In this document: in pieces, positions 27,645 through 37,998 of the stretch
Position numbering within the stretch: position 1 is the stretch's first letter
Layout: the number at the start of each line of letters is the position of its first letter
Assembly (NCBI RefSeq): GCF_013009345.1
Contig: NZ_JABELE010000007.1
Coordinates: forward strand, 1-64,000
Direction of reading: 5' to 3'
DNA: 64,000 nucleotides
DNA from: Acinetobacter geminorum
GTDB taxonomy: Bacteria > Pseudomonadota > Gammaproteobacteria > Pseudomonadales > Moraxellaceae
The notes under the pieces: generated by a model
Databases searched by the model: none
Seen by the model: only the letters and a program-made list of their open reading frames with translations
Told to the model about the DNA's origin: nothing
Program-made: the position numbers and the translations under genes

Positions 27645-28424
27645 ATGGTGATTCATCAAATTAAAGTACTTCAAGCAGTTGTATCTGCAATTGCTGAAGG
27701 TGGTAGAGGTGTTTCAGGAACAGCATTTCCGCAACAGCCTGTAAAGGCTTTGAAATTATATGAATTTGAAGGTTCACCATTTTGTCGTCGCGTTCGTGAA
27801 GTGATTACACTTTTGAATCTGGACGTTGAAATTTATCCATGTCCTAAAGGTGGAACAAAGTATCGTTCAGTTGTAAAAGAAAAAGGCGGTAAATTACAGT
27901 TTCCATTTTTAATTGATGAAAATACTGGCGATCAGCTATATGAATCACAGGATATTATTCATCATTTATTTAAACATTATGGTAAGACCGGGAAAACACC
28001 GCAGAAATTTTCGAGTTACCCAAACATGCCTTATGTTGCAGTTGCAGGAACTATATTAAATGGAGCTCGTGGAATATGGATAAATAAAAAAATTGTTAAT
28101 AGAGCTTCACCTGAACAAAAACTTGAGTTATGGAGTTTTGAAGCAAGTCCGTATTCACGAATTGTAAGAAGTCTACTCTCTGAACTTGAGCTACCATATA
28201 TTTTGCATAATGTGGCAAAAGAGAGATGGCAAGATATGGGACCTGCTATTCTTCGCTTAAAACCGGGTAAATATATACCTTTAGAAGGTGGAAAAAGGGA
28301 AAAGCTATTACCGATTATGCAGGATAAAATGCAGGTGCCGTATTTGGTAGATCCAAATACGGGAGTGAAGATGTTTGAGTCAGCTCAAATCGTAAAGTAT
28401 TTAAAAAAGCAATATGGACGTTGA
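27645..28424 (+). CDS. tandem glutathione S-transferase N-terminal domain protein
   Basis: A 259-residue protein with two thioredoxin-fold GST-N domains and no GST C-terminal helical domain. The first domain starts near residue 40 with YEFEGSPFCRRV, the second near 163 with WSFEASPYSRIV; each ends in an ESxxI block (ESQDIIHHL and ESAQIVKYL) that in GSTs binds glutathione. Only the first keeps a Cys in the active-site position; the second has Ser. Probably a glutathione-dependent redox or binding protein; the substrate is unknown. AGGA precedes the ATG; third gene of the oxidoreductase-rraA run. Confidence 0.83.
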   Translation: MVIHQIKVLQAVVSAIAEGGRGVSGTAFPQQPVKALKLYEFEGSPFCRRVREVITLLNLDVEIYPCPKGGTKYRSVVKEKGGKLQFPFLIDENTGDQLYESQDIIHHLFKHYGKTGKTPQKFSSYPNMPYVAVAGTILNGARGIWINKKIVNRASPEQKLELWSFEASPYSRIVRSLLSELELPYILHNVAKERWQDMGPAILRLKPGKYIPLEGGKREKLLPIMQDKMQVPYLVDPNTGVKMFESAQIVKYLKKQYGR

Positions 28425-28440
28425 GTGAGGTTAATTTGAG

Positions 28441-28474
28441 TAAGAGTTTAAGGCGTTTTACTTAAACTCTTATT
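28441..28474 (+). terminator. terminator after the GST-like gene
   Basis: Perfect 12-bp stem (taagagtttaag with cttaaactctta), 8-nt loop, AT-rich tail. Confidence 0.75.
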
Positions 28475-28558
28475 AACATCAGATTTCTTAACAGCTTGTA
28501 TGAAAAAAATATGAGTATGCTAAATTAATAAGCTTAAATACCTAACAAGGCATATTTT

Positions 28559-29500
28559 ATGGAATGTATGAGAATTCAACCTGTAACGAGTGCTGCTGGT
28601 GAAAATGCATTATTTATTGTATTGGGACTAGCTCAAGGTGATTCTGTAATAGAAGAAGTAAAAGATTTTGCTGCTAATTTTTCAGCACTAACCAGAAGTT
28701 TAACTAACCGTTATCCAGATAGTAAATTTAATGCTACTTTAGGTTTTAGCTCCAATGCATGGGATATATTATTTCCAGAGCAATCCAAGCCTCAAGAGTT
28801 ACAACCATTTCAAGAAATTAGAGGTCCGAAATACACGGCTGTCTCAACTCCAGGTGATTTATTTTTTCATATACGTGCTGATCGTCAGACTTTATGTTAC
28901 GAGCTGGGCAATATAATTAATCAACAGCTTGGTAAGGTAACTTATCCAATTGATGAAGTTCATGGTTTTCGTTATTTTGATGGGCGTGCAATTATTGGCT
29001 TTGTGGATGGGACTGAGAATCCTGAACCTGTTATTGCAGCGCAGTGGGCGTTAGTAGGCGATGAAGATCCTGATTTTATCGGGGGAAGTTATGCTTTTAT
29101 CCAGAAATATACACACGATATGGACAAATGGCGTTCATTAACTGACGAAGAGCAAGAAAAAGTGATTGGCCGTAAAAAGTTCAATGATGTTGAGCTCGGC
29201 GATGATGAAAAACCTTTAACTGCTCATAATGTGGTTAGTAAAGCTCATGATGCGGAAGGTAATGAACTTAAAATTATGCGAGCTAATATGCCTTTTTCAA
29301 ATCCTTCTAGAAATGAATATGGCACATTCTTTATTGGCTACTCGCGTAAATTTAGTACAACCCGACAAATGCTTGAGAACATGTTTCTAGGCAACGAGCA
29401 TGGTAACCTAGATCGGTTACTTGACTTTAGTACTGCTCAAACAGGTACTTTATTTTTTGTACCGACTGTAGATTTTCTTGATGATTTGGGCGATGAATAG
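28559..29500 (+). CDS. Dyp-type heme peroxidase (YfeX-like)
   Basis: Dye-decolorizing peroxidase of 313 residues, cytosolic class B/P type. The distal GxxDG motif is seen as GFVDGTEN with catalytic Asp at residue 150, the proximal heme-ligand His falls in the AHNVVSKAH segment near residue 222-228, and an Arg of the MRANMPF block completes the distal site. No signal peptide or twin-arginine motif. Start ATG at 28559; another ATG three codons later is possible. The physiological substrate is not known; roles in peroxide defence or porphyrinogen oxidation are proposed for the family. Confidence 0.92.
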   Translation: MECMRIQPVTSAAGENALFIVLGLAQGDSVIEEVKDFAANFSALTRSLTNRYPDSKFNATLGFSSNAWDILFPEQSKPQELQPFQEIRGPKYTAVSTPGDLFFHIRADRQTLCYELGNIINQQLGKVTYPIDEVHGFRYFDGRAIIGFVDGTENPEPVIAAQWALVGDEDPDFIGGSYAFIQKYTHDMDKWRSLTDEEQEKVIGRKKFNDVELGDDEKPLTAHNVVSKAHDAEGNELKIMRANMPFSNPSRNEYGTFFIGYSRKFSTTRQMLENMFLGNEHGNLDRLLDFSTAQTGTLFFVPTVDFLDDLGDE

Positions 29501-29517
29501 TCGTTAATTTAGAAGAC

Positions 29518-29555
29518 TTAAATGATGGAAGGGACTAGATACTTCCATCATTTAA
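29518..29555 (+). terminator. terminator after the Dyp peroxidase gene
   Basis: Perfect 14-bp inverted repeat (ttaaatgatggaag with cttccatcatttaa) with a 10-nt loop; tail AT-rich without a pure T run. Confidence 0.72.
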
Positions 29556-29580
29556 ATTGAAATAAATATGATGTGATGAA

Positions 29581-29937
29581 ATGTTTAAAAAGATAACGCA
29601 GCTTTTTCAAGGCTCGAAAGAGACACCTGAACAAATTTACTTGCAAGAGAACCAATTAAAATTTGATTCTGAACGTGGGCCTATCATTAATGATGTATTG
29701 ATTAATCAGAAATGGTCAGAGCATCTGGAATATTTCTCAAACCGTAAATTACAGAATTTTGATAATCTTCAAAAGTTATTTCAAATTACGCCACAAATTA
29801 ATGAAAAGATTGATCTAGAAATTGCAACACAGCGTTATGTTGCAAGATTAGAAAATACTCAAGAAAAACTACTTCAACTCAAAGCGATTATACAAATATT
29901 GAATCAATATTACGTTTTGTTTTTGCGTGATAAATAA
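29581..29937 (+). CDS. hypothetical protein, 118 aa
   Basis: Not recognised. A small, soluble, mainly helical protein beginning MFKKITQLFQGSKETPEQIY, rich in Gln, Asn and Leu. The C-terminal half (ARLENTQEKLLQLKAIIQIL) could form a coiled coil. No signal peptide, no Cys. It stands alone between the Dyp peroxidase terminator and mfd, with 134 bp before mfd and no terminator of its own, so it might be read into mfd. Codon use looks like the neighbours, which favours a real native gene. Confidence 0.6.
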   Translation: MFKKITQLFQGSKETPEQIYLQENQLKFDSERGPIINDVLINQKWSEHLEYFSNRKLQNFDNLQKLFQITPQINEKIDLEIATQRYVARLENTQEKLLQLKAIIQILNQYYVLFLRDK

Positions 29938-30071
29938 TCATAGTTGATTGATTAAAAAATATAAAAAGTAGGGCCAACTAGTAGTTTGATTTTCAAAAAA
30001 ATAACTCATTTCACTAAAAACATCATGCTACTATTGAGCTCATATCTTCTTAGCTGATAAAAGCCATATAC

Positions 30072-33000
30072 ATGTTTCAACAAGAAATCTCTCAATTGAA
30101 TTTACAACAGCTCAAAGCCGGTGAAAAGCGTTGGGTAGGGTCGTTATTAGGTTCATCTGCTGCATTATTATTCAAAGAAATTGCAATTCAGCATTCATCT
30201 TTGCTCGTTATAGTAGCTCGAAATAACCAACATGTTGCTCAGTTAGAAAGTGAACTTGAATTTTATGGCATAAAACCGACAATTTTCCCTGATTGGGAGA
30301 TTTTGCCGTATGACCGTTTGTCACCTCATCAAGATATTGTTTCAGAACGTCTCGCGATTTTATCCAATATGCCGCAAAAAGGTGTATTGCTCATTTCAGC
30401 AAGTACTTTAGCTCAAAGAGTTGCACCCTATTCTTGGGTTTTAGGTGAGCATTTTGATATACGTGTGGGGCAAAAATTTGATTTAGAACAACAGAAGCTA
30501 CGTTTAGTACAAGCTGGGTATCATTTAGTAGATACAGTTTACGACCATGGTGAGTTTGCTGTACGTGGCAGCATTATGGATATTTTTTCATCTGGTCAGG
30601 ATGCACCTATCCGTATTGACCTGTTTGATGATGAAATTGATACATTAAAATTCTTTGATCCAGAAACACAAAGAACCACCACAACTTTAAAAAGTTTTAC
30701 AGTTCTTCCCGCGAAAGAGTTCCCATTAAAAGAAGCTCGTTCCATTTTCAGAGATCGTTATTCTGAACTTTTTCCGACCGCAAATCCTAAGAAAAACCCA
30801 ATTTACCAAGATGTTCTTGATGGAATCGCATCTCCGGGAATCGAGTTTTATTTACCGTTATTTTTTGATAAAACTCAAATGCAATCTCAAAGTACACTTA
30901 CAACGTACTTTCCAAAGAATTGCATTGTAATTACAAATAATGATGTGGATACTGATTTAACCAGTTTTTGGAAAGAAGTTTTTCGTCGCTATGAAGATAG
31001 GCGCCATAACGCAGACCAGCCAATTCTCCCTCCTGATGAGTTATTTATTGCACCAAATAACTTACTAAGTGCCTTAAATCAGTTCCCACGTATGCTTGTG
31101 AGCGCTGAAGCAGTTGAAGAAAAAGTTGGGGCTCTAAATCTTAAGGTTGAGCAACCACCTAAGTTGCCAGTTGATCCGAAAAAAGACAAACCATTTGCGG
31201 TAGTTAAAAAATATATTGATGAAGCAAATCATCCTGTTTTATTGGTTGCAGAAAGTGCTGGTCGACGAGAAAGTTTAAGAGATGGTTTGCGTGCCAGTCT
31301 GGGAGATATTCCTAGTGTAGATAGTTTTGAGCAATTCCAGAAAAGTCAGTTTGCGATTGCGATTACGAATGCGCCATTAGACCGTGGTTTGCTTTTAACC
31401 GATCAATTGTCGGTTATTTCGGAAAATCAGTTATATGAGCATCGCGTAGTTCAACGTCGTCGTAAACGTCAGCAAGAAGTTTCAGAAGAGTTTCTAATTC
31501 GTAGTTTGACCGAATTAAGTATAGGCGCTCCTGTTGTTCATATCGATCATGGTGTTGGGCGTTATGCTGGATTAATTACTTTGGCAATTGAAGGCCAAGA
31601 TTATGAATTCTTGCAACTAGACTATGCTGAAGAGGCAAAAGTTTATGTGCCTGTGACCAACTTGCATCTGATTAGCCGCTATAGTGGCGGGGATCCAGAT
31701 TTAGCTCCATTACATAAAATTGGAACTGACGCATGGAGTAAGGCTAAACGTAAAGCTTTAGAACAAATTCATGATGTTGCAGCAGAGTTGCTACATATAC
31801 AAGCACGTCGTCAGTCGAAACCTGGTTTTGGCTTTGAAGTCGATCAGTCGCTTTATATGCAATTTGCGAGTGGATTTGCGTACGAAGAAACACTTGATCA
31901 AGCCAATGCTATTGAAGCGACGCTTTATGATATGCAACAAGCTAAACCGATGGATCGACTTGTTTGTGGGGACGTTGGTTTTGGTAAAACAGAAGTTGCG
32001 ATGCGTGCGGCATTTGTTGCGGTGCAAAATGGTAAGCAAGTCGCTGTATTAGTACCGACGACATTACTTGCTCAACAGCATTATGAATCTTTTAAAGACC
32101 GTTTTGCCGATTGGCCTGTTCGTATCGAAGTACTATCACGCTTTGGTTCAAATAAAACCCATACGAAAAATATTGAAGACCTTGCTGAAGGCAAAGTCGA
32201 TATTGTGGTGGGCACCCATAAACTTTTACAAGAAAATGTACAGTTTAAAGATTTAGGCTTAATGGTGGTCGACGAAGAGCACCGTTTTGGGGTGCGTGAT
32301 AAAGAGCGTATTAAAGCATTACGTGCAGATGTAGATATGTTAACGCTTACAGCTACACCAATTCCACGTACGCTTAATATGGCTTTTTCGGGAATGCGTG
32401 ATTTATCTATCATTGCTACACCGCCAGCCCGTCGTTTAGCTGTTAAAACCTTTGTACAAGAACATACCGAAGCATCTATTAAAGAAGCGATCTTGCGTGA
32501 GTTACTACGTGGTGGTCAAGTATACTTCTTGCACAATGAAGTTGATACGATTGAGAGAGCAGCTGAAAATATTCGTGTGCTTGTCCCTGAAGCTCGTGTA
32601 GCCGTCGCACATGGACAAATGAGGGAAAGAGAACTTGAGCAAGTCATGCAACAGTTCTACCACAAAGAATACAATGTATTGGTATGCTCAACCATTATTG
32701 AAACCGGAATTGATGTTCCAAATGCCAACACTATTTTGATAGAAAGGGCTGACAAACTTGGTTTAGCTCAATTACACCAACTACGTGGCCGTGTAGGACG
32801 TTCACACCACCAAGCTTATGCCTACTTATTGGTTCCTTCCATAAAGCATTTAAAAGGTGATGCTGAAAAACGTCTAGATGCAATTCAACGTGCTTCAACT
32901 CTTGGTGCTGGTTTCATGCTGGCTACAGAAGATTTAGAAATTCGAGGCGCAGGTGAGCTTTTAGGTGAGCAGCAAAGTGGCTCAATGCAGGCAATTGGAT

Positions 33001-33533
33001 ATAGCCTATATATGGAAATGCTGGAAAAAGCTACTAAAGCGATTCAGCAAGGTAAAACACCGAATTTTGATGCGCCTTTATCATTAACTGCAGAAATTAA
33101 TTTACACATTCCTGCACTGATTCCAGATGAGTATCTAGGTGACGTGCATCAGCGTTTATTATTCTATAAGCGTATTAGTAATACAGATACCCAAGAAAAG
33201 CTCGACAATATCCGTATGGAGCTTATTGACCGTTTTGGAGTTCCACCGCAATCAGTTAAACACTTATTTAGTGTTCACCAAATTCGACTGAAAGCTGAAC
33301 AGCTAGGGATTACTAAGATCGATATTAATACGCAAGGTGGCAATATTGAATTCTCGCCTGATACACCTGTTCAGGCCATTAGTATTATTCAACTCATGCA
33401 AAAGCATCCAACCTATTATCGTATGGAAGGTGGTCAACGTTTAAAGGTTATGGTTCAGCTTGAAGAACAGGAAAAACGGATCCAATTTATTAATGATTTG
33501 TTAGCGAAATTATTGAATGAATTACATGCTTAA
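30072..33533 (+). CDS. mfd: transcription-repair coupling factor Mfd
   Basis: ATP-dependent translocase that removes RNA polymerase stalled at lesions and recruits UvrA. The 1153-residue length and order are normal: UvrB-like domains 1-3 (about residues 1-350), RNA polymerase-interacting domain around IGAPVVHIDHGVGRYAGL (about 480-550), RecG-like helicase with Walker A GDVGFGKTEVAMRA (about 634-647), DEEHRFGV box, TATPIPRTL, and the TRG motif region, then the C-terminal autoinhibitory domain. ATG without a strong ribosome site. Complete, no frameshift. Confidence 0.97.
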   Translation: MFQQEISQLNLQQLKAGEKRWVGSLLGSSAALLFKEIAIQHSSLLVIVARNNQHVAQLESELEFYGIKPTIFPDWEILPYDRLSPHQDIVSERLAILSNMPQKGVLLISASTLAQRVAPYSWVLGEHFDIRVGQKFDLEQQKLRLVQAGYHLVDTVYDHGEFAVRGSIMDIFSSGQDAPIRIDLFDDEIDTLKFFDPETQRTTTTLKSFTVLPAKEFPLKEARSIFRDRYSELFPTANPKKNPIYQDVLDGIASPGIEFYLPLFFDKTQMQSQSTLTTYFPKNCIVITNNDVDTDLTSFWKEVFRRYEDRRHNADQPILPPDELFIAPNNLLSALNQFPRMLVSAEAVEEKVGALNLKVEQPPKLPVDPKKDKPFAVVKKYIDEANHPVLLVAESAGRRESLRDGLRASLGDIPSVDSFEQFQKSQFAIAITNAPLDRGLLLTDQLSVISENQLYEHRVVQRRRKRQQEVSEEFLIRSLTELSIGAPVVHIDHGVGRYAGLITLAIEGQDYEFLQLDYAEEAKVYVPVTNLHLISRYSGGDPDLAPLHKIGTDAWSKAKRKALEQIHDVAAELLHIQARRQSKPGFGFEVDQSLYMQFASGFAYEETLDQANAIEATLYDMQQAKPMDRLVCGDVGFGKTEVAMRAAFVAVQNGKQVAVLVPTTLLAQQHYESFKDRFADWPVRIEVLSRFGSNKTHTKNIEDLAEGKVDIVVGTHKLLQENVQFKDLGLMVVDEEHRFGVRDKERIKALRADVDMLTLTATPIPRTLNMAFSGMRDLSIIATPPARRLAVKTFVQEHTEASIKEAILRELLRGGQVYFLHNEVDTIERAAENIRVLVPEARVAVAHGQMRERELEQVMQQFYHKEYNVLVCSTIIETGIDVPNANTILIERADKLGLAQLHQLRGRVGRSHHQAYAYLLVPSIKHLKGDAEKRLDAIQRASTLGAGFMLATEDLEIRGAGELLGEQQSGSMQAIGYSLYMEMLEKATKAIQQGKTPNFDAPLSLTAEINLHIPALIPDEYLGDVHQRLLFYKRISNTDTQEKLDNIRMELIDRFGVPPQSVKHLFSVHQIRLKAEQLGITKIDINTQGGNIEFSPDTPVQAISIIQLMQKHPTYYRMEGGQRLKVMVQLEEQEKRIQFINDLLAKLLNELHA

Positions 33534-33734
33534 ATAGTGTTTTAAAGTGATTTTCATTCCATATAAATTCTTTGTATGTTGATAACAGAGTTTTATGCAC
33601 GATTTCTCGGTCTGTTGGGGTAATAAGTGCATAAAATCATTGTTATTTGTAATCAAACCAGACACTAGCAATACTCACATCAAAACTGATGTGATAGTAT
33701 TAGCCATTATTGTTTATTGTCATTTATAAAAGAT

Positions 33735-34169
33735 ATGTTTAGTTTGCATCCACAACTTGCTCAAGATACTTTTTTTGTAGGCGATTTCCCGCTTTCAACA
33801 TGTCGTTTAATGAATGATATGCAATTCCCTTGGCTGATTTTAATCCCTCGTGTGCCGGGAATCACAGAATTATATGAGTTGAGCCAAGCTGACCAAGAAC
33901 AGTTTTTACGTGAATCAAGTTGGTTATCTAGCCAGCTATCTCGTGTATTCCGCGCTGATAAAATGAATGTTGCCGCTTTGGGAAATATGGTGCCTCAATT
34001 GCATTTCCATCATGTGGTACGTTATCAGAATGATGTTGCATGGCCTAAACCAGTATGGGGTACACCTGTGGTTCCTTATACAAATGATGTGCTGGCTCAT
34101 ATGCGTCAAACTCTTATGCTTGCGTTACGTGGTCAAGGTGATATGCCATTTGATTGGCGCATGGACTAA
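33735..34169 (+). CDS. HIT-family nucleotide-binding protein
   Basis: Histidine-triad fold protein of about 144 residues, a nucleotide hydrolase or transferase by family. The triad reads QLHFHHV, so the first His is Gln while the catalytic middle His and the next are kept; this Q-x-H-x-H form is found in a bacterial subgroup. The ATG at 33735 is chosen because MFSLHPQL begins the fold; a TTG at 33717 would add six residues. It follows mfd after 183 bp without a terminator and precedes the cyclase gene closely. Substrate unknown. Confidence 0.85.
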   Translation: MFSLHPQLAQDTFFVGDFPLSTCRLMNDMQFPWLILIPRVPGITELYELSQADQEQFLRESSWLSSQLSRVFRADKMNVAALGNMVPQLHFHHVVRYQNDVAWPKPVWGTPVVPYTNDVLAHMRQTLMLALRGQGDMPFDWRMD

Positions 34170-34225
34170 ATCAATGCAATGCCACATTTATATGAATGTG
34201 GCTACATTGAGGTGTGGAGGATAGG

Positions 34226-35686
34226 GTGCAATTAGAGAGGTTTATCGATAGAGAGCCCAAGCAGTTTGCATATTTTCATCGTTTGATGGGATATTCAATT
34301 CTGTCCTTAATTTTAGTGATCTATGCTTTTACCTCACCTAATACAAATTATCAGATCTATGTTCCACCTTTTTTCCTATTCTTGCTTTTTATTAGTTCGA
34401 AGTTAGAACATTGGCTTCAGTACCAATTCGATAAAAAAACTCAAAAAAGTGTTTTCTTTGCAATCGATGCAATTGTTGTAGCTGTTACCTTAGCAGGTCT
34501 GCATCTCAATTTGGTGCCTACATTTATTGCACTTTTTGCATTATTTTATTCAGCAATTAATAGCCGTATTTCTTTCGCAGTCATTTGTTTGACCAGCTTG
34601 TTAGGCGCGATTATTTTTTATTTAAGTACATTCTTTTTATTTGGTTTTTATACATATTTTGAGCCTACTAGCCAAGAGTTGACTGTAATTACACTTCTTG
34701 GCTTGGTTATGTTTATTACCATCGGAAACTACTACCAGCATCGTTGGGTAAAAAAAATCAGTCAGCAGCGTCAACATTACTATGACCAAATGACCCGCTA
34801 TATTGCTTTTGCTAATCAATTAAGCCGTTATGCGCCATTACAGTTATGGCAGTCTATTATGCGCGGTGAGGCTGAAGCAAAGATTGAATATAAGCGTAAA
34901 AAAATGACAGTGTTTTTTTCTGATATTCAGGGTTTTACAGAGTTATCAGAAACTTTAATTCCAGATGATTTAGCATTCTTGCTTAATGATTATTTAAGTC
35001 ATATGACGGAAATCGCTAAACAGTATGAAGCCACAGTCGATAAATTTATGGGAGATGCCATCCTGATATTTTTTGGTGATCCAAATTCACAAGGTGTGGA
35101 ACAAGATGCCAAAGCATGTGTAGAAATGGCAATCGCTATGCGTCAGCAAATGAAATTGTTGCGCGAGCGCTGGAAAAAGATGGGTTACTCAGCATTGCAT
35201 ATCCGAATGGGTATTAGTACTGGTTATTGCCACGTAGGAAATTATGGGGCAACCCATCGTATGGCTTATACGATTGTGGGTCGTGATGTAAATTTAGCGG
35301 CTCGTCTGCAATATGCTGCTGAAATAGATGAAATCTTAATTTCAGACGATACTTATCAATTAATCAAAAGTGATTTCCTCTGTGCTCCAAAAACACCGAT
35401 TTATCTAAAAGGTATTCAAGGTGCGGTAAAGACATGGCAAGTGATGGAGAAATATACAGGGAATAAGTCAGATCATCAGCAATGGTTTGATTATGAGTAT
35501 AAAGGCTTTCATTTGGTACTTAACTTAGAAGAAGTACAAAACTATGAATATCCTGAATTAGTAGAAGTGCTTGAGAAAATGATTCAACGAATTAAAGTTC
35601 AACAAACTTTAGTGAATACTCAAGGTATAGCGCAGTTAAGACTTGAAGATGAAGTTAAGCCTTTACAAATAGACCAACAAGATTAA
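34226..35686 (+). CDS. membrane class III adenylate cyclase (CyaB-like)
   Basis: Makes cAMP from ATP. The N-terminal part (to about residue 175) holds five or six membrane helices in a MASE2-like sensor, the C-terminal half a class III cyclase domain: metal-binding Asp233 in FSDIQGF and Asp277 in KFMGD, the ATP-selecting Lys in DKFMGD, and the catalytic Asn/Arg in VNLAARL. This matches the plan of Pseudomonas CyaB. The GTG at 34226 is chosen since GGAGG lies 5 nt upstream; a GTG four codons earlier would overlap that site. Lies directly after the HIT gene. ATP specificity is inferred from the Lys. Confidence 0.9.
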   Translation: MQLERFIDREPKQFAYFHRLMGYSILSLILVIYAFTSPNTNYQIYVPPFFLFLLFISSKLEHWLQYQFDKKTQKSVFFAIDAIVVAVTLAGLHLNLVPTFIALFALFYSAINSRISFAVICLTSLLGAIIFYLSTFFLFGFYTYFEPTSQELTVITLLGLVMFITIGNYYQHRWVKKISQQRQHYYDQMTRYIAFANQLSRYAPLQLWQSIMRGEAEAKIEYKRKKMTVFFSDIQGFTELSETLIPDDLAFLLNDYLSHMTEIAKQYEATVDKFMGDAILIFFGDPNSQGVEQDAKACVEMAIAMRQQMKLLRERWKKMGYSALHIRMGISTGYCHVGNYGATHRMAYTIVGRDVNLAARLQYAAEIDEILISDDTYQLIKSDFLCAPKTPIYLKGIQGAVKTWQVMEKYTGNKSDHQQWFDYEYKGFHLVLNLEEVQNYEYPELVEVLEKMIQRIKVQQTLVNTQGIAQLRLEDEVKPLQIDQQD

Positions 35687-35706
35687 GTTTAGAGTTTATA
35701 AAATAT

Positions 35707-35735
35707 AAAAAAGCTGCTTTTAAAGCAGCTTTTTT
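35707..35735. terminator. bidirectional terminator between cyclase and fdx
   Basis: 13-bp perfect stem (aaaaaagctgctt with aagcagctttttt), 3-nt loop; A and T runs on the two sides fit termination of both convergent operons. Confidence 0.93.
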
Positions 35736-35745
35736 ATTAACACGA

Positions 35746-36084
35746 TTAATGATTTTCTGAAGCATGGTTAATTGTATATTTAGGAATCTCAATTTCTAAA
35801 TCTTCATCCACAACTTTTACTTGGCATGAAAGGCGAGAATCTGGTTCAAGACCCCAAGCTCGATCTAAAAGATCTGCTTCAACATCATCCATTTCTTCTA
35901 GGCTATCAAAACCTTTACGAACTACTACGTGACATGTTGTACAAGCGCATGACATGTCACATGCATGTTCGATTTTAATTCCTCGATCCAGCAAACTTTG
36001 ACAAAGATTTGCATTCTGTTCAACTTCAAATTCTGCACCTTCAGGACAAAATTGAGCGTGAGGAAGTACTTTAATGCGGGGCAT
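35746..36084 (-). CDS. fdx: ISC-type [2Fe-2S] ferredoxin
   Basis: Electron donor to the ISC iron-sulfur assembly machine. The 112-residue adrenodoxin-type protein has the cluster ligands in HACDMSCACTTCHV and the distal Cys in RLSCQV. The ATG at 36084 is preceded by AGGTGA; a GTG three codons earlier is less likely. It is the last gene of the isc operon; iscX, which follows fdx in E. coli, is absent because the operon terminator comes straight after. Confidence 0.95.
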   Translation of the reverse strand: MPRIKVLPHAQFCPEGAEFEVEQNANLCQSLLDRGIKIEHACDMSCACTTCHVVVRKGFDSLEEMDDVEADLLDRAWGLEPDSRLSCQVKVVDEDLEIEIPKYTINHASENH

Positions 36085-36101
36085 ATTGATCACCTATACC
36101 T

Positions 36102-37961
36102 TTAGTTTGAATTTGACCAATCTTCAAGTTTTGTACCTTTTAAGGCGTGGTCAATATGTCGATTCATACGTAGTGCAGCAAAAGCATCACTATGTACTTT
36201 AAGTTGTTCTACAGATTTTTCAATCGCTTGAATATCATTGCCATCAAGTTGTACTTTAAGCATATTTTCAGCGGTTTTAAGTGCTTCGAGCTGCTCAGCA
36301 TTGAGTAAATCAGCATCAACTTTCAAAGCTTGTTCTAATGCTTCAAGCTCACGTTGAGCTTCAACTTTGGTTTCTTTTAAATGACGCAGATTTTTGTCTT
36401 CTTCTGCGTGTTGGAAACCTTCAATTAATAAGCGTTCAGTGTCAGACTCTGATAAACCATAAGATGGTTTAATATCAATTTGAGCTTGTACACCTGAAGT
36501 TGTTTCACGAGCTGAAACGGTAAGCAAGCCGTCTGCATCTACCTGAAAGGTAACTTCAATACGTGCTTGACCAGCAGTCATTGGGGGAATGCCATGAAGA
36601 ACGAATCTTCCTAACGATCGACAGTGTTCGACTAAATCTCTTTCACCTTGAACTACATGAATCAGCATGGCAGTTTGGCCATCTTGATAAGTAGTAAACT
36701 CTTGGCGGCGAGCAACCGGAATAGCTGTATTACGAGAAATAAGACGCTCTACTAATCCACCCATGGTTTCTAAGCCAAGGGAAAGAGGAGTAACATCTAA
36801 AAGTAGCGAACCGTCTTGGCTGTTTCCAATTAATTGATTTGCTGTAATAGAAGCACCAATTGCAACTACTTCATCAGGATTAATCGTGCAAAGTGGTTCT
36901 TGGTTAAACACATTACGAACTGCTTGCTGAACAGCATACGAACGGGTAGAGCCACCAACTAAAACAACATTTTGAATATCTGATAATTCAAGTTTTGCAT
37001 CACGTAAAACACGTTTGCAAACACTGATTGTTTTGTCTAAAGCAACTTGAATAATGCTCTCAAAGGTTGAGCGATCAAGTGTTAGTACATTTTCAACTAG
37101 TTTTAATTGAACTGATTCTTGTGTAGAAAGTTGTTCTTTCGCTTGGCGAGCAGCAACAATAAATACTGCATAGCTCTCATCACTTAGCGTATCAATATTT
37201 AATTGTTTTTTAGCCCATTTAACAATGAGACGATCTAAATCATCACCACCTAAAGCAGTATGACCACCTGTAGCTAATACTTCAAAGACACCTTGTGAAA
37301 AACGTAGGATTGATACGTCGAAAGTACCACCACCTAGATCATAAATCACATAGTTATGATCTGTAGCTAAATTTGTTTCTTGATCTAAACCATAAGCCAC
37401 AGCAGCAGCAGTTGGCTCATTTAATAGGCGTAATACATTCAAACCAGCCAGCTGTGCAGCATCGCGTGTTGCTTGACGTTGTGCTTCATCAAAATAGGCT
37501 GGAACAGTAATTACCGCTCCATTTACTGGGTTTTGTAAGCTTGATTCAGCACGTTCTTTTAGTTGTTTTAAAATTTCAGCTGAAATTTCAACAGGTGTTT
37601 TGCGGCCAGAGCGTGTCTCGAAAGCTGGCATCTCATTTTCAGAACCCACTAATTCATACGGGTGTTGAAATTTGATATCTGCTTTTGAGCGTCCCATAAA
37701 ACGCTTTACAGAAACAATTGTATTTTTTGGATCAGCAATAATGAAAGGTTTCGCTTCTTCACCATAATGAGTGACATCATTTCCATAATGCACAATAGAA
37801 GGAAGAAGTCTTCTTTCTTTTTCGTCGTTAAGGACTTTTGGTTTGCCTGATAACACTGTCGCAACTAAAGAATGTGTTGTTCCTAGGTCGATACCAATCG
37901 CAATGCGGTGTTCATGTGGGGCACTGGATTGACCCGGTTCAGCAATTTGCAAAAGTGCCAT
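36102..37961 (-). CDS. hscA: Fe-S assembly chaperone HscA (Hsp70 family)
   Basis: Specialised Hsp70 that acts with HscB on cluster-loaded IscU. The ATPase domain shows [12 protein letters not shown] near residue 23, the [13 protein letters not shown] block and the [13 protein letters not shown] block; the substrate-binding domain includes [14 protein letters not shown]. 619 residues, the normal length. It lies between hscB and fdx on the minus strand with short gaps, and is part of the isc operon. Confidence 0.97.
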   Translation of the reverse strand: MALLQIAEPGQSSAPHEHRIAIGIDLGTTHSLVATVLSGKPKVLNDEKERRLLPSIVHYGNDVTHYGEEAKPFIIADPKNTIVSVKRFMGRSKADIKFQHPYELVGSENEMPAFETRSGRKTPVEISAEILKQLKERAESSLQNPVNGAVITVPAYFDEAQRQATRDAAQLAGLNVLRLLNEPTAAAVAYGLDQETNLATDHNYVIYDLGGGTFDVSILRFSQGVFEVLATGGHTALGGDDLDRLIVKWAKKQLNIDTLSDESYAVFIVAARQAKEQLSTQESVQLKLVENVLTLDRSTFESIIQVALDKTISVCKRVLRDAKLELSDIQNVVLVGGSTRSYAVQQAVRNVFNQEPLCTINPDEVVAIGASITANQLIGNSQDGSLLLDVTPLSLGLETMGGLVERLISRNTAIPVARRQEFTTYQDGQTAMLIHVVQGERDLVEHCRSLGRFVLHGIPPMTAGQARIEVTFQVDADGLLTVSARETTSGVQAQIDIKPSYGLSESDTERLLIEGFQHAEEDKNLRHLKETKVEAQRELEALEQALKVDADLLNAEQLEALKTAENMLKVQLDGNDIQAIEKSVEQLKVHSDAFAALRMNRHIDHALKGTKLEDWSNSN

Positions 37962-37998
37962 GAGTTAAATCCTTTGAATATAAATTGGAAAAAGCAAA

